Shown piece after piece: positions 23,770-32,012 of a stretch of 64,000 nucleotides of DNA (positions are counted from its first letter, which is position 1; each line of letters begins with the position of its first letter). Made by a program: the position numbers and the translations under genes. The notes under the pieces are model-generated. The model saw nothing but the letters and a program-made list of their open reading frames with translations. It was not told where the DNA came from and ran no database searches. The stretch spans positions 186,001-250,000 of the forward strand of contig QHSU01000055.1 of NCBI GenBank assembly GCA_003220535.1, written 5' to 3'. This DNA is from Candidatus Rokuibacteriota bacterium (GTDB lineage Bacteria; Methylomirabilota; Methylomirabilia; Rokubacteriales; CSP1-6).

Positions 23770-24873
23770 GTGCGAGTCGCCTTCTCGTATCTCGACCGCC
23801 AGTTCACCGAGGTCGAGGCGATCATCGCGGACATCCGCGGCCTGGTCGCGAGCGGCGACTACACGCTCGGGGCCGCCCTGTCCCAGTTCGAGGAGCGCGT
23901 CGCCAAGCTCGTGGGCGTGCGTCACGCGATCGGGGTGAACTCCGGCACCGACGCCCTGATGCTGGCGCTCCAGGCCTCGGGCGTGGGCCCGGGCGACGAG
24001 GTGCTCATGGCGCCGAACACGTTCATCGCGACCCTGGGCGCCATCGTGGCGACCGGTGCCCGCCCGGTCTTCGTGGACGTCGACGAGCAGCACACCCTGG
24101 ATCCCGCGCGTCTGCCGGCGGCGATCACCGCTCGGACGCGCGCCATCGTGCCCGTCCACCTCTGGGGCAATCCCGCCGACATGCACGCGATCGGCGCGAT
24201 CGCCGAGCGTCACCGGCTCGCGGTCGTCGAGGACGCGTGCCAGGCTCTCACCGCGGCGATCGACGGCCGGGCGGTCGGCGGCTTCGGCGATGCCGGGGCG
24301 TTCAGCCTGCACCCGCTCAAGCCGCTCAACGTCTGGGGCGATGGCGGCGTCATCGTCACCGACTCCGACGCGCTCGCCGCCCAGGTCCGCCTGCGGCGCA
24401 ATCACGGGCTGCGCGACCGCGACACCGTGGAGCTCTTCGGCGTCAACAGCCGGCTGGACACGCTGCAGGCGATCGTGGGCAACCACCTGATCGATCGGGT
24501 CACCGCCATCACCGACAAGCGCATCGAGCACGCGCGGCGGCTGGACGCCGGGCTGGCACCGCTGCGCGAGTTCGTCCGGACCGCGCCCCGACGTCAGGGC
24601 GTGCGGCACGTGTACCAGATCTACGTGGTGCGGGCGCGTCAGCGCGACCAGCTGCAGCGGTTCCTCGTCGAGCGCGGCGTCGAGGCCAAGATCCACTATC
24701 CGGTCCCGCTGCACCTGCAGCCGGCGAGCAGGGCCCTCGGCTACGCGCGGGGTGACTTTCCGGCGTGCGAGACGGAAGCGGACGAGATCCTCACCCTGCC
24801 AGCGCATCAGGACCTCACGGAGGCCGAGCTCGACTACGTCGTCGAGCAGGTCGGGCGGTTCTACCGTCGGTGA
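23770..24873 (+). CDS. DegT/DnrJ/EryC1 sugar aminotransferase, second copy
   Basis: 367 aa from GTG 23770, one base after the stop of its paralogue. PLP Lys184 is in SLHPLKPLNVWGDGG; GVNSGTDALMLAL and VVEDACQALTAA complete the cofactor site. The shared segments RNHGLRDRDTVELFG and IHYPVPLHLQPAS mark it as a tandem duplicate of 22659. Its TGA overlaps the GTG of the E1-alpha gene, indicating coupled translation with the thiamine-dependent enzyme. Confidence 0.85.
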   Translation: MRVAFSYLDRQFTEVEAIIADIRGLVASGDYTLGAALSQFEERVAKLVGVRHAIGVNSGTDALMLALQASGVGPGDEVLMAPNTFIATLGAIVATGARPVFVDVDEQHTLDPARLPAAITARTRAIVPVHLWGNPADMHAIGAIAERHRLAVVEDACQALTAAIDGRAVGGFGDAGAFSLHPLKPLNVWGDGGVIVTDSDALAAQVRLRRNHGLRDRDTVELFGVNSRLDTLQAIVGNHLIDRVTAITDKRIEHARRLDAGLAPLREFVRTAPRRQGVRHVYQIYVVRARQRDQLQRFLVERGVEAKIHYPVPLHLQPASRALGYARGDFPACETEADEILTLPAHQDLTEAELDYVVEQVGRFYRR

Positions 24874-25808
24874 GCCGAGAACGCGCGCTGTACGAGACGA
24901 TGGTCCGGATGCGGATGGTCGAGGAGAAGATCGTCGAGATCTACCCCGACCGCGAGATTCGCTCGCCGACGCATCTCTACATCGGCCAGGAAGCGGTCGC
25001 GGCCGGCGTGTGCGCGGCCCTCGAGCGTGACGACGTCGTCGTCGCCAACTACCGGTCGCACGGCTGGTACCTCGCCAAGGGCGGCCGCCTGCAGGCGATG
25101 ATGGACGAGCTGTTCGGGCGCGCGACCGGCTGCAGCGGCGGCTGGGGCGGGTCGATGCACCTGATCGACGGGGAAGCGGGCCTGATGGGGACCTCGGCGA
25201 TCGTCGCCGGCGGCATCCCGCACGCGGTGGGCTGCGCGCTGGCCGACACGCTGCAAGGGCGCCGCACCGTGTCCGTCGCCGCGTTCGGTGACGGCGCGGT
25301 GGAAGAGGGCGGGTTCCACGAGAGCCTCAACTTCGCCGCGCTCCGGCGCCTGCCGGTCGTGTTCGTGTGCGAGAACAACCTCTGGGCCGCGTTCTCGCCG
25401 CTGGCCGAGCGCCAGCCGCAGGGCGACGTGCACCGGCGCGCCGCGCCGTACGGGGTCCCTGGCCAGGTCGCCGACGGCAACGACGTGGTCGCCGTGTACG
25501 AGGCCACGGCGTCGGCGGTCCGACGCGCCCGCGACGGCGGAGGGCCGACGCTGCTCGAGTTCCGCACCTTCCGCTGGCTCGAGCACTGCGGGCCCAACGA
25601 CGATACCGCGGTGGGGGTCCGGAGCGCCGCCGACGTCGACGCGTGGCGGGAGCGCTGTCCCATCGCGCGTGCCCGGCGCTTCGTCTCCGACGAGGACGAT
25701 CGTCGGATCCGCAGCGCCGTCGCGGCCGAGATCGAGGCGGCGCTGGCCGCCGCGCGGCAGGCACCATGGCCGACGCCGACCTGGAGGCCGGCCTACTATG
25801 AAGTTTAG
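24870..25808 (+). CDS. Thiamine-diphosphate-dependent dehydrogenase E1 alpha subunit-like
   Basis: 312 aa from GTG 24870. The PDH/acetoin-dehydrogenase E1-alpha pattern is clear: LYETMVRMRMVEEKI, THLYIGQEAVAAGVCAAL, YRSHGWYLAKG, GGWGGSMHLID, and the ThDP/Mg motif AFGDGAVEEGGFHESLNFA ending CENN (GDG at 140-142, Asn169-170). It pairs with the beta subunit that starts inside its 3' end. No E2 lipoyl acyltransferase or E3 is nearby, and the neighbours are sugar genes, so it may decarboxylate a keto acid and transfer the acyl or ketol group to a sugar rather than feed central metabolism (inference). Confidence 0.85.
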   Translation: MSRERALYETMVRMRMVEEKIVEIYPDREIRSPTHLYIGQEAVAAGVCAALERDDVVVANYRSHGWYLAKGGRLQAMMDELFGRATGCSGGWGGSMHLIDGEAGLMGTSAIVAGGIPHAVGCALADTLQGRRTVSVAAFGDGAVEEGGFHESLNFAALRRLPVVFVCENNLWAAFSPLAERQPQGDVHRRAAPYGVPGQVADGNDVVAVYEATASAVRRARDGGGPTLLEFRTFRWLEHCGPNDDTAVGVRSAADVDAWRERCPIARARRFVSDEDDRRIRSAVAAEIEAALAAARQAPWPTPTWRPAYYEV

Positions 25809-26820
25809 GGAGGCCATCCGGAGCGCGACCGTCGAGGTGATGAGAAAGGACGCGCGCGTCTTCGTCGCGGGCATCGGGGTCCCCGACGTCAAGGGGATCT
25901 TCGGCACGACGCTGGGCCTGGCGGACGAGTTCGGGCCGGAGCGTGCCTTCGACATCCCGCTGTCCGAAAACACGGTCGCCGGGATCTGCGTGGGCGCGAC
26001 CTTCCGGGGGCTTCGCCCGATCTTCGTGCACCAGCGCATCGACTTCCTCATGCTCACGATGGATCAGCTCGTGAACCACGCGGCGAAGTGGCGATCGATG
26101 TTCGGCGGCGTGCAGCCCGTGCCCATCGTCATGCGTGCGATCGTCGGCCGCGGCTGGGGCAACGGCCCGCAACATACGCAGAGCCACCACGGGATCTTTG
26201 CGCACGTCGCCGGACTCAAGGTGGTCGTCCCGGCGACGCCGCACGACGCGAAGGGCCTGCTGATCGCGGCCGTCGAGGACGACGACCCCGTCGTGTACAT
26301 CGAGCACCGCTGGCTCCACGAGGAAGAGGGCGAGGTCGGCGAGGGCTACTACCAGGTCCCGATCGGATCGGCGACCGTCGTGCGGGCGGGCCGCGACCTG
26401 ACGATCGCGGCCGTGGGGCCGCTCGTCGGCGAGGCGCTCAAGGCGTGCGTCGCCCTCACCGCTGAGGGGCTCGAGGCCGAGGTGGTCGACGTCCGCACGA
26501 TCCGGCCGCTCGATCGCGACACGCTGCTCGCCTCGGTGGCGCGCACGGGGCGCCTGGTCGTGGCGGATGCGGACTGGGGGCCCTGTGGCGCCTCGGCGGA
26601 GATCGTCGCGCTGGTCGCCGAGCACGGGCTCGACCTCCTGAAGGCGCCGCCGGTGCGCGTGACGTGGCCCGACAGCCCGGTGCCGTCGAGCCAGGCGATC
26701 GAGCCCGGGTTCTACCCGGGCGCCCGCCAGATCCACGCGGCGGCGCGCTGGACGTGTCATCGCTCGCGGGCGGCGTCGCTGACGCCGTCCAGCGTCCGCC
26801 CCTTCGAGGGGCCGTTCTGA
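25798..26820 (+). CDS. Thiamine-diphosphate-dependent dehydrogenase E1 beta subunit-like
   Basis: 340 aa from ATG 25798, overlapping the alpha gene by 11 bases. E1-beta/transketolase-pyrimidine-domain features are DIPLSENTVAGICVGATFRG (catalytic Glu region), MLTMDQLVNHAAKWRSMFGG, GWGNGPQHTQSHHGIFAH, then the C-terminal transketolase domain with EVVDVRTIRPLDRDTLLAS. It forms the heterotetramer active site with the alpha subunit. The C-terminal about 35 residues after GFYPGARQI look unstructured. It ends in a TGATG junction with the next GT2. Confidence 0.85.
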   Translation: MKFREAIRSATVEVMRKDARVFVAGIGVPDVKGIFGTTLGLADEFGPERAFDIPLSENTVAGICVGATFRGLRPIFVHQRIDFLMLTMDQLVNHAAKWRSMFGGVQPVPIVMRAIVGRGWGNGPQHTQSHHGIFAHVAGLKVVVPATPHDAKGLLIAAVEDDDPVVYIEHRWLHEEEGEVGEGYYQVPIGSATVVRAGRDLTIAAVGPLVGEALKACVALTAEGLEAEVVDVRTIRPLDRDTLLASVARTGRLVVADADWGPCGASAEIVALVAEHGLDLLKAPPVRVTWPDSPVPSSQAIEPGFYPGARQIHAAARWTCHRSRAASLTPSSVRPFEGPF

Positions 26821-27545
26821 TGGCGCCCCCGCGGCCGGGCCCGGGGATCACCGTAGTGATCCCGGCGCGCAACGAGGAGGGCAACCTCAAGGGGACCGTC
26901 CAGACGGTCGTCGATGCGCTCGAGGGGATCATCGCGGACTACGAGATCGTCGTCGTGAACGACGGCAGCTCCGACGGCACCGGCGCGCTCGCTGATCGAC
27001 TGGCCGCCGAGATGCCGTGCGTACTCGCCCTGCACAACGCGCCGAGCCGTGGCTTCGCCGCGGCCTATCGTCGCGGCGCGGCGGTCGCGACCAAATCCTT
27101 CGTCGCGCTCATCCCCGGCGACAATGAGATCCAGCCCGTGTCGGTGCGGGCGATCTTCGAAGCGGTCGGGACGGCGGACATCGTCGTGCCCGTCACCGAC
27201 AACCAGCACGATCGCCCCTGGCTCCGCCGTACGCTGTCGCGGATCTTCACGACTGTCGTGAACCGGCTCTTCGGCTTCGACCTCCGCTACTTTCAGGGGC
27301 CTTGTATCTATCCGACCGACCTCGTCCGGCAGCTGCCGACGAGCACCGCCGGGTTCGTCTTCCTCACCGAGATGCTCGTGCGCGCGCTCTCGACCGGCCG
27401 GCGCGCCGTGCAGGTGCCGATGCTGATCCAGCCGCGGCAGTTCGGCTCGTCGAGCGCTGTCTCGCTCTACAATGTCGTGTCCGCCCTCTTCACGCTGGCG
27501 GTGCTCGTGCGCGACGTGAAGGTGCGGCGCCGGCCGCTGGGATGA
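26820..27545 (+). CDS. Glycosyltransferase family 2
   Basis: 241 aa from ATG 26820. The GT2 domain has GITVVIPARNEEGNLKGTV, VVVNDGSSDGTGALAD and a GDNEIQP motif in the DxD position (FVALIPGDNEIQ). The later part, YFQGPCIYPTDLVRQLP and MLIQPRQFGSSSAVSLYN, resembles polyprenyl-phosphate glycosyltransferases. One hydrophobic stretch lies near the C-terminus (VVSALFTLAVLV). The donor sugar is unknown; its position suggests it uses the product of this module. It overlaps the epimerase gene (ATGA). Confidence 0.85.
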   Translation: MAPPRPGPGITVVIPARNEEGNLKGTVQTVVDALEGIIADYEIVVVNDGSSDGTGALADRLAAEMPCVLALHNAPSRGFAAAYRRGAAVATKSFVALIPGDNEIQPVSVRAIFEAVGTADIVVPVTDNQHDRPWLRRTLSRIFTTVVNRLFGFDLRYFQGPCIYPTDLVRQLPTSTAGFVFLTEMLVRALSTGRRAVQVPMLIQPRQFGSSSAVSLYNVVSALFTLAVLVRDVKVRRRPLG

Positions 27546-28549
27546 GCCTTCGCGTCCTCGTGACGGGCGGCGCCGGCTACGTCGGCGCGGTGCTGGTGCC
27601 CCGGCTGCTCGGCGCCGGCTACGACGTCACCGTGCTCGATCTCTTCGCCTTCGGCGACTTCCTGCCGCCGGAAGCCGCCGGCGCGCCCGGTCTCCGGAAG
27701 GTGCGGGGTGACATCCGCGACGCGGCGCTCCTGGCGCGACTCATGCCCGGCCACGACATGGTGATCCATCTGGCCTGCATCTCCAACGACCCGAGCTTCG
27801 CGCTCGATCCCGCGCTGAGCCGGTCGATCAACTACGACTGCTTCGAGCCGCTGGTGGTGGCCGCGAAGCGGGCGAGGGTCCGGCGCTTCGTCTACGCCTC
27901 GACCTCGAGCGTCTACGGCGTCAGCGACGCGCCGGACGTGACGGAGGACCATCCGCTCGTCCCCCTGACGGACTACAACAAGTACAAGGGGCTCTGCGAG
28001 CCGCTCCTCTTGAGACACCAGGCGCCCGACTTCACCACGGTGGTCGTCCGGCCGGCGACCGTCTGCGGCTACTCGCCGCGGCTGCGCCTGGACCTGACCG
28101 TGAACATCCTGACGATGTCCGCGCTCACGAGCGGACGCATCACGGTCTTCGGCGGCACGCAGCAGCGCCCAAACATCCACATCGAGGACGTCGTCGACCT
28201 CTATCTCCTCCTGCTGGAGCTACCCGACGCCGCGATCGGCGGACGCACGTTCAACGCTGGCTACCAGAACCACACCATCGCCGAGATCGCGGAGATCGTC
28301 CGGGGCGTGGTGACCCGCGAGGTTCCCGCTCGCGCCGCCGTCGAGATCGTCACCACGCCCTCGAACGACTTGCGCTCGTACCACATCTCGTCCGAGCGCA
28401 TCCGGCGCGAGCTGGGGTTCGTGCCGAAGCGGACCATCGAGGACGCCGTTCGGGACCTGTGCCGGGCGTTCCAGGCCGGCAAGGTGCCCGATCCGGACGA
28501 CGTCCGCTACTACAACGTCAGAGCGTTGCAGGCGACCGGGCTCCGGTGA
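27542..28549 (+). CDS. NAD-dependent epimerase/dehydratase (extended SDR)
   Basis: 335 aa from ATG 27542. Rossmann motif VTGGAGYVGAVLVPRLL at the N-terminus; HLACISNDPSFALDP is characteristic of a WcaG-like subgroup common in glycan loci; active-site Ser in YASTSSVYGVS and Y-x3-K in DYNKYKGLCE; VVRPATVCGYSPRLRLDLT follows. It acts on a nucleotide sugar (epimerase, dehydratase or reductase). Its GTGA junction with the next epimerase indicates coupled expression. Confidence 0.83.
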   Translation: MSLRVLVTGGAGYVGAVLVPRLLGAGYDVTVLDLFAFGDFLPPEAAGAPGLRKVRGDIRDAALLARLMPGHDMVIHLACISNDPSFALDPALSRSINYDCFEPLVVAAKRARVRRFVYASTSSVYGVSDAPDVTEDHPLVPLTDYNKYKGLCEPLLLRHQAPDFTTVVVRPATVCGYSPRLRLDLTVNILTMSALTSGRITVFGGTQQRPNIHIEDVVDLYLLLLELPDAAIGGRTFNAGYQNHTIAEIAEIVRGVVTREVPARAAVEIVTTPSNDLRSYHISSERIRRELGFVPKRTIEDAVRDLCRAFQAGKVPDPDDVRYYNVRALQATGLR

Positions 28550-29541
28550 GCGCGCCGAAGAGCGTGGTGACGGGCGGCTGCGGCTTCATCGGAAGCCACA
28601 TGGTCGACCTCTTGCTGGCCGACGGCCACGAGGTCGTCGTGGTGGACGACCTGAGCACCGGCCGCGAGGACAACCTCGCGCACCACAAGGGCGGGCCGGG
28701 GCTGCGGATCGTCCGGGCGGACGTCGCCGACGGTGAGCGCATGGCCACGGAATTCGCCGGCGCCGAGTGGGTGTTCCACTTCGCCGCCCTCGGGGACATC
28801 GTTCCGTCGATCGAGCGCCCCACCGCCTACATCCGCGCCGGCGTCATGGGCACGCTCGGCGCGCTCGAGGGCGCGCGCGCCGCCGGCGTCCAGCGGTTCG
28901 TGTACTCGGCGTCGTCCTCGTGCTACGGCATCCCCGACCAGTACCCGACGCCCGAGACCGCGCCGATCCGGACGGAATATCCGTACTCGCTGAGCAAGCA
29001 CCTGGGCGAGCAGCTCGTGCTGCACTGGGCCCGCGTCTACCGACTGCCGGTGGTGTCGCTGCGGTACTTCAACGTCTACGGTCCGCGCTCGCGGACGTCG
29101 GGGGCGTACGGCGCGGTCTTCGGCGTCTTCCTGGCCCAGAAGCTCCGCGGGCATCCCTTCACGGTCGTCGGGGACGGCACCCAGTCGCGCGACTTCGTCT
29201 TCGTCACCGACGTGGCGCGCGCCAATCTCCTCGCGGCGCGGTCGACCGTCCGGGGCGAGGTCTTCAACGTCGGCACGGGACGTCCGCAGACCGTCAACCG
29301 GCTCGTCGAGCTCCTCGGGGGGCAGGGTGTCCTGCACGTCCCGAAGAGGCCGGGTGAGCCAGACCGCACCGAGGCCGACATCGGCAAGATCCGCGCGGCG
29401 CTCGGCTGGGAGCCGGCGGTGAGCTTCGAGCGTGGCGTCGGGACCGTGCTGGAGAACATCGACTACTGGCGGGACGCGCCACTCTGGACGGTGGAGAAGA
29501 TCGAAGCCGCCACCCGCGAATGGTTCCGGCGGCTCGCTTAG
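28546..29541 (+). CDS. NAD-dependent epimerase (extended SDR, UDP-glucose 4-epimerase-like)
   Basis: 331 aa from GTG 28546. VTGGCGFIGSHMVDLLL, YSASSSCYGIPD (Ser) and PYSLSKHLGEQLV (Y-x3-K) define the active site; SLRYFNVYGPRSR and GDGTQSRDFVFVTDVA are typical of 4-epimerases and related enzymes. It differs clearly from the adjacent SDR at 27542, so the two probably catalyse successive steps. Confidence 0.85.
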   Translation: MSAPKSVVTGGCGFIGSHMVDLLLADGHEVVVVDDLSTGREDNLAHHKGGPGLRIVRADVADGERMATEFAGAEWVFHFAALGDIVPSIERPTAYIRAGVMGTLGALEGARAAGVQRFVYSASSSCYGIPDQYPTPETAPIRTEYPYSLSKHLGEQLVLHWARVYRLPVVSLRYFNVYGPRSRTSGAYGAVFGVFLAQKLRGHPFTVVGDGTQSRDFVFVTDVARANLLAARSTVRGEVFNVGTGRPQTVNRLVELLGGQGVLHVPKRPGEPDRTEADIGKIRAALGWEPAVSFERGVGTVLENIDYWRDAPLWTVEKIEAATREWFRRLA

Positions 29542-29543
29542 CC

Positions 29544-31085
29544 GTGTACGCCAAGTTCGCGCACAAGATCAAGACGCCGGACGAGCTCGCCGAGCTCGTC
29601 GGCCGACGGCCGCGCCGCCGCACGGTCATCATGTGCCACGGCACCTTCGACATCGTCCATCCCGGCCATCTCCGCCACCTCATGTACGCCAAGGAGAAGG
29701 CCGACATCCTGGTCGCCAGCGTCACCGCGGACGAGCACATCTCCAAGGGGCCGCATCGGCCCTACGTGCCCCAGGAGCTGCGCGCGGCCAACCTCGCGGC
29801 GTTCGAGTTCGTCGACTACGTCATGATCGATCGGAACGCGACGCCGATCGAGAACATCGGCGTCATCCAGCCGGATTTCTTCGCCAAGGGATTCGAGTAC
29901 CAGACGGCGCCCCTGCCGCCCAGGACCGAAGAAGAGGCGCGCGCGCTCGAAGCGTACGGCGGTGAGATCGTCTTCACGCCGGGCGACGTCGTGTACTCGT
30001 CCACCGCGCTCATCACCCAGCACGGCCCCAACCTCGCCGTCGAAAAGCTGCTGGCGCTGCTCCAATCCGAGCGCGTCGGCTTCGACGACCTGCGCGACAC
30101 GCTGCGCGCGCTGGGTCGGCTGCGCGTCCACGTGGTCGGTGACACGATCGTCGACCGATACTCGTACTGCGCGCTCCTCGGGCAGAGCCCGAAGTCCCCC
30201 TCGTTCAGCGTCCGCCTCGAGCACGCGGACGTGTTCGTCGGTGGCGCCGCGATCGTCGCCAAGCACGTCAAGAGCCTCGGTGCCGAGGTGACGCTCACGA
30301 CGGTGCTGGGCGACGACGAGCTCCAGGACGTCGTGCGGCAAGATCTCCAGGCGGCCAAGCTCGACATGCGGGCGCTCATCGACGCCAGCCGGCCCACCAC
30401 GCTGAAGGAGCGCTTCATCGCCGACGGCCATCGCATGCTGCAGGTCGACAGGGTGGACAACCGTGTCGTGCCCGACCGGATCCGGCGCCAGATCGTGGAG
30501 TCGATCCACGCCGATCCCGGCGACGTGGTCATCTTCAGCGACTTTCGGCACGGCGTCTTCCACCACGGCACGATCGAAGACTACGTCGCCGCCGTCCGGC
30601 CGGGCGTGCTCAAGGCGGCCGACAGCCAGGTCTCGAATCGCTGGGGCAACATCCTCGACTTCCGTGGATTCGACCTCGTCACACCCAACGAGCGTGAAGC
30701 CCGCTTCGCGCTCGCCGATCAGGATTCGGGGCTGCGGCCGCTGGCCCAGCGGCTGTTCCAGGAGGCGCAGTGCCGGTACCTCATCTTGAAGCTCGCCGAG
30801 CGCGGCACACTGACGTACCGGAGCCCCGGTCGGCTGCCCCGCGAATTCTTCATCGTCGACAGCTTCGTGGGGACGCTCGTGGATCCGATCGGCGCCGGCG
30901 ACGCGCTCCTGGCGCTCGCGACGCTCGCGCTGGCGCAGTCCGGCGACATCGTGCGAGCCAGCGTGCTGGGCAGCCTCGCGGCCGCGGTCTCCTGCGAGAG
31001 GGCGGGCAACGTCCCGGTCCAGGCGGAGGAGGTCGCCGCGAGGCTCGATCGGCTGGAGCGGGCCGGCGCCGGCAGCGGCGCGTGA
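29544..31085 (+). CDS. Bifunctional nucleotidyltransferase-PfkB kinase (HldE/RfaE-like, reversed domain order)
   Basis: 513 aa using GTG 29544, just after the previous stop; ATG 29520 would add 8 residues. Residues 25-165 are a cytidylyltransferase-like domain with CHGTFDIVHPGHLRHL (HxGH-type motif, about 32-42). Residues about 190-500 are a PfkB carbohydrate kinase: VVGDTIVDRY, FVGGAAIVAKHVKSLGAEV, LVTPNEREARFAL and DPIGAGDALLAL. HldE normally has the kinase first and the transferase second; here the order is inverted. A sugar 7-phosphate kinase plus sugar 1-phosphate nucleotidyltransferase for a heptose-like sugar is a reasonable guess, supported by the GmhB-like gene at 34176. Confidence 0.8.
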   Translation: MYAKFAHKIKTPDELAELVGRRPRRRTVIMCHGTFDIVHPGHLRHLMYAKEKADILVASVTADEHISKGPHRPYVPQELRAANLAAFEFVDYVMIDRNATPIENIGVIQPDFFAKGFEYQTAPLPPRTEEEARALEAYGGEIVFTPGDVVYSSTALITQHGPNLAVEKLLALLQSERVGFDDLRDTLRALGRLRVHVVGDTIVDRYSYCALLGQSPKSPSFSVRLEHADVFVGGAAIVAKHVKSLGAEVTLTTVLGDDELQDVVRQDLQAAKLDMRALIDASRPTTLKERFIADGHRMLQVDRVDNRVVPDRIRRQIVESIHADPGDVVIFSDFRHGVFHHGTIEDYVAAVRPGVLKAADSQVSNRWGNILDFRGFDLVTPNEREARFALADQDSGLRPLAQRLFQEAQCRYLILKLAERGTLTYRSPGRLPREFFIVDSFVGTLVDPIGAGDALLALATLALAQSGDIVRASVLGSLAAAVSCERAGNVPVQAEEVAARLDRLERAGAGSGA

Positions 31086-32002
31086 GGTACCTCGTGGTCG
31101 GGTTCGGAAATCTCGGCCGCCGGCGGGCCGCCCTCCTGGGCCCCCGCTGCGTCGCAACCGTGGACCCGCAGGCGCCCGGGGCCGACCACCGGACCGTCGA
31201 CGCGGTGGCGGCCGACCGCTACGATGCGGTCATCCTCGCCGTCCCCAACCGCGACAAGCCGGACTACGTGCGCCGGTTCCTTCGCAGCGGCAAGTCGGTG
31301 CTCGTCGAGAAGCCCATGCTGTTCGGCGGGCGGCGTGACCTCGAGGCGCTCGAGCGCGAGGCGCGCGGCGGGGCGATCTGGTACACGGCGTACAACCACC
31401 GCTTCGAGCCCCTCGTCCAGCGCCTGAAGACGCTGCTCGACGGCGGCGCCGTCGGCAAGCCCGACCGCGCGCGGCTCGTCTACGGCAACGGCACCGTCCG
31501 GGACTGGCTCGGTACGTGGCGCGAGGCGGGCACCGGCGTGCTCGAGGATCTCGGCTGCCACGTCCTCGACCTCGGCGGCTGGCTGCTGGGGCGCGACGAC
31601 GACCGGTACCTGCTCTGGGACCTGCGGCCGGTGGAATCGGCGACGTTCGACTACGCGGCGTTCTCCACCGCCGATCGTCGCGTCGTCTACGAGATCGGTA
31701 CCGTCTTCTGGCAGAACCGGTTCGAGATCGACGTGTATGGCTCGGAGGGGTCGCTGCACTTGCGCGGCCTGAACAAGTGGGGCGGTGCCACGCTCGCGCG
31801 CCACACGCGCGTCTATCCGAGCGGTGCTCCGCCGGAGCAGCGCGAGTCGACGATCGGTGAGGACACGAGCTGGCGCGACGACCTGGCGGAGTTCGAGCGA
31901 CGCGTGGCGGCCGGCGAGGGGTGCGGGGCCAACGACTGGCGGATCTCCGCAGCGATCGCCTCGCTCGTCGCGCAGACCGCTCCCCCGCAGACCGACGGTT
32001 GA
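31082..32002 (+). CDS. Gfo/Idh/MocA family oxidoreductase
   Basis: 306 aa from GTG 31082 (GTGA overlap). The N-terminal Rossmann motif is VVGFGNLGRRRAALLG, and the family signature VLVEKPM (EKP) lies near residue 76. The C-terminal domain has TAYNHRFEPLVQRLK and EDLGCHVLDLGGWLLG (the H-x3-D region). These enzymes oxidise or reduce sugars or nucleotide sugars with NAD(P). It is in the middle of the unknown-sugar module, before the UGDH-like gene. Confidence 0.83.
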   Translation: MRYLVVGFGNLGRRRAALLGPRCVATVDPQAPGADHRTVDAVAADRYDAVILAVPNRDKPDYVRRFLRSGKSVLVEKPMLFGGRRDLEALEREARGGAIWYTAYNHRFEPLVQRLKTLLDGGAVGKPDRARLVYGNGTVRDWLGTWREAGTGVLEDLGCHVLDLGGWLLGRDDDRYLLWDLRPVESATFDYAAFSTADRRVVYEIGTVFWQNRFEIDVYGSEGSLHLRGLNKWGGATLARHTRVYPSGAPPEQRESTIGEDTSWRDDLAEFERRVAAGEGCGANDWRISAAIASLVAQTAPPQTDG

Positions 32003-32012
32003 GCCGAACGCG

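Noticed and set aside
29538..31157. Minus-strand open frame of about 539 codons
   Set aside because: Antisense of the nucleotidyltransferase-PfkB gene, whose motifs are unambiguous.
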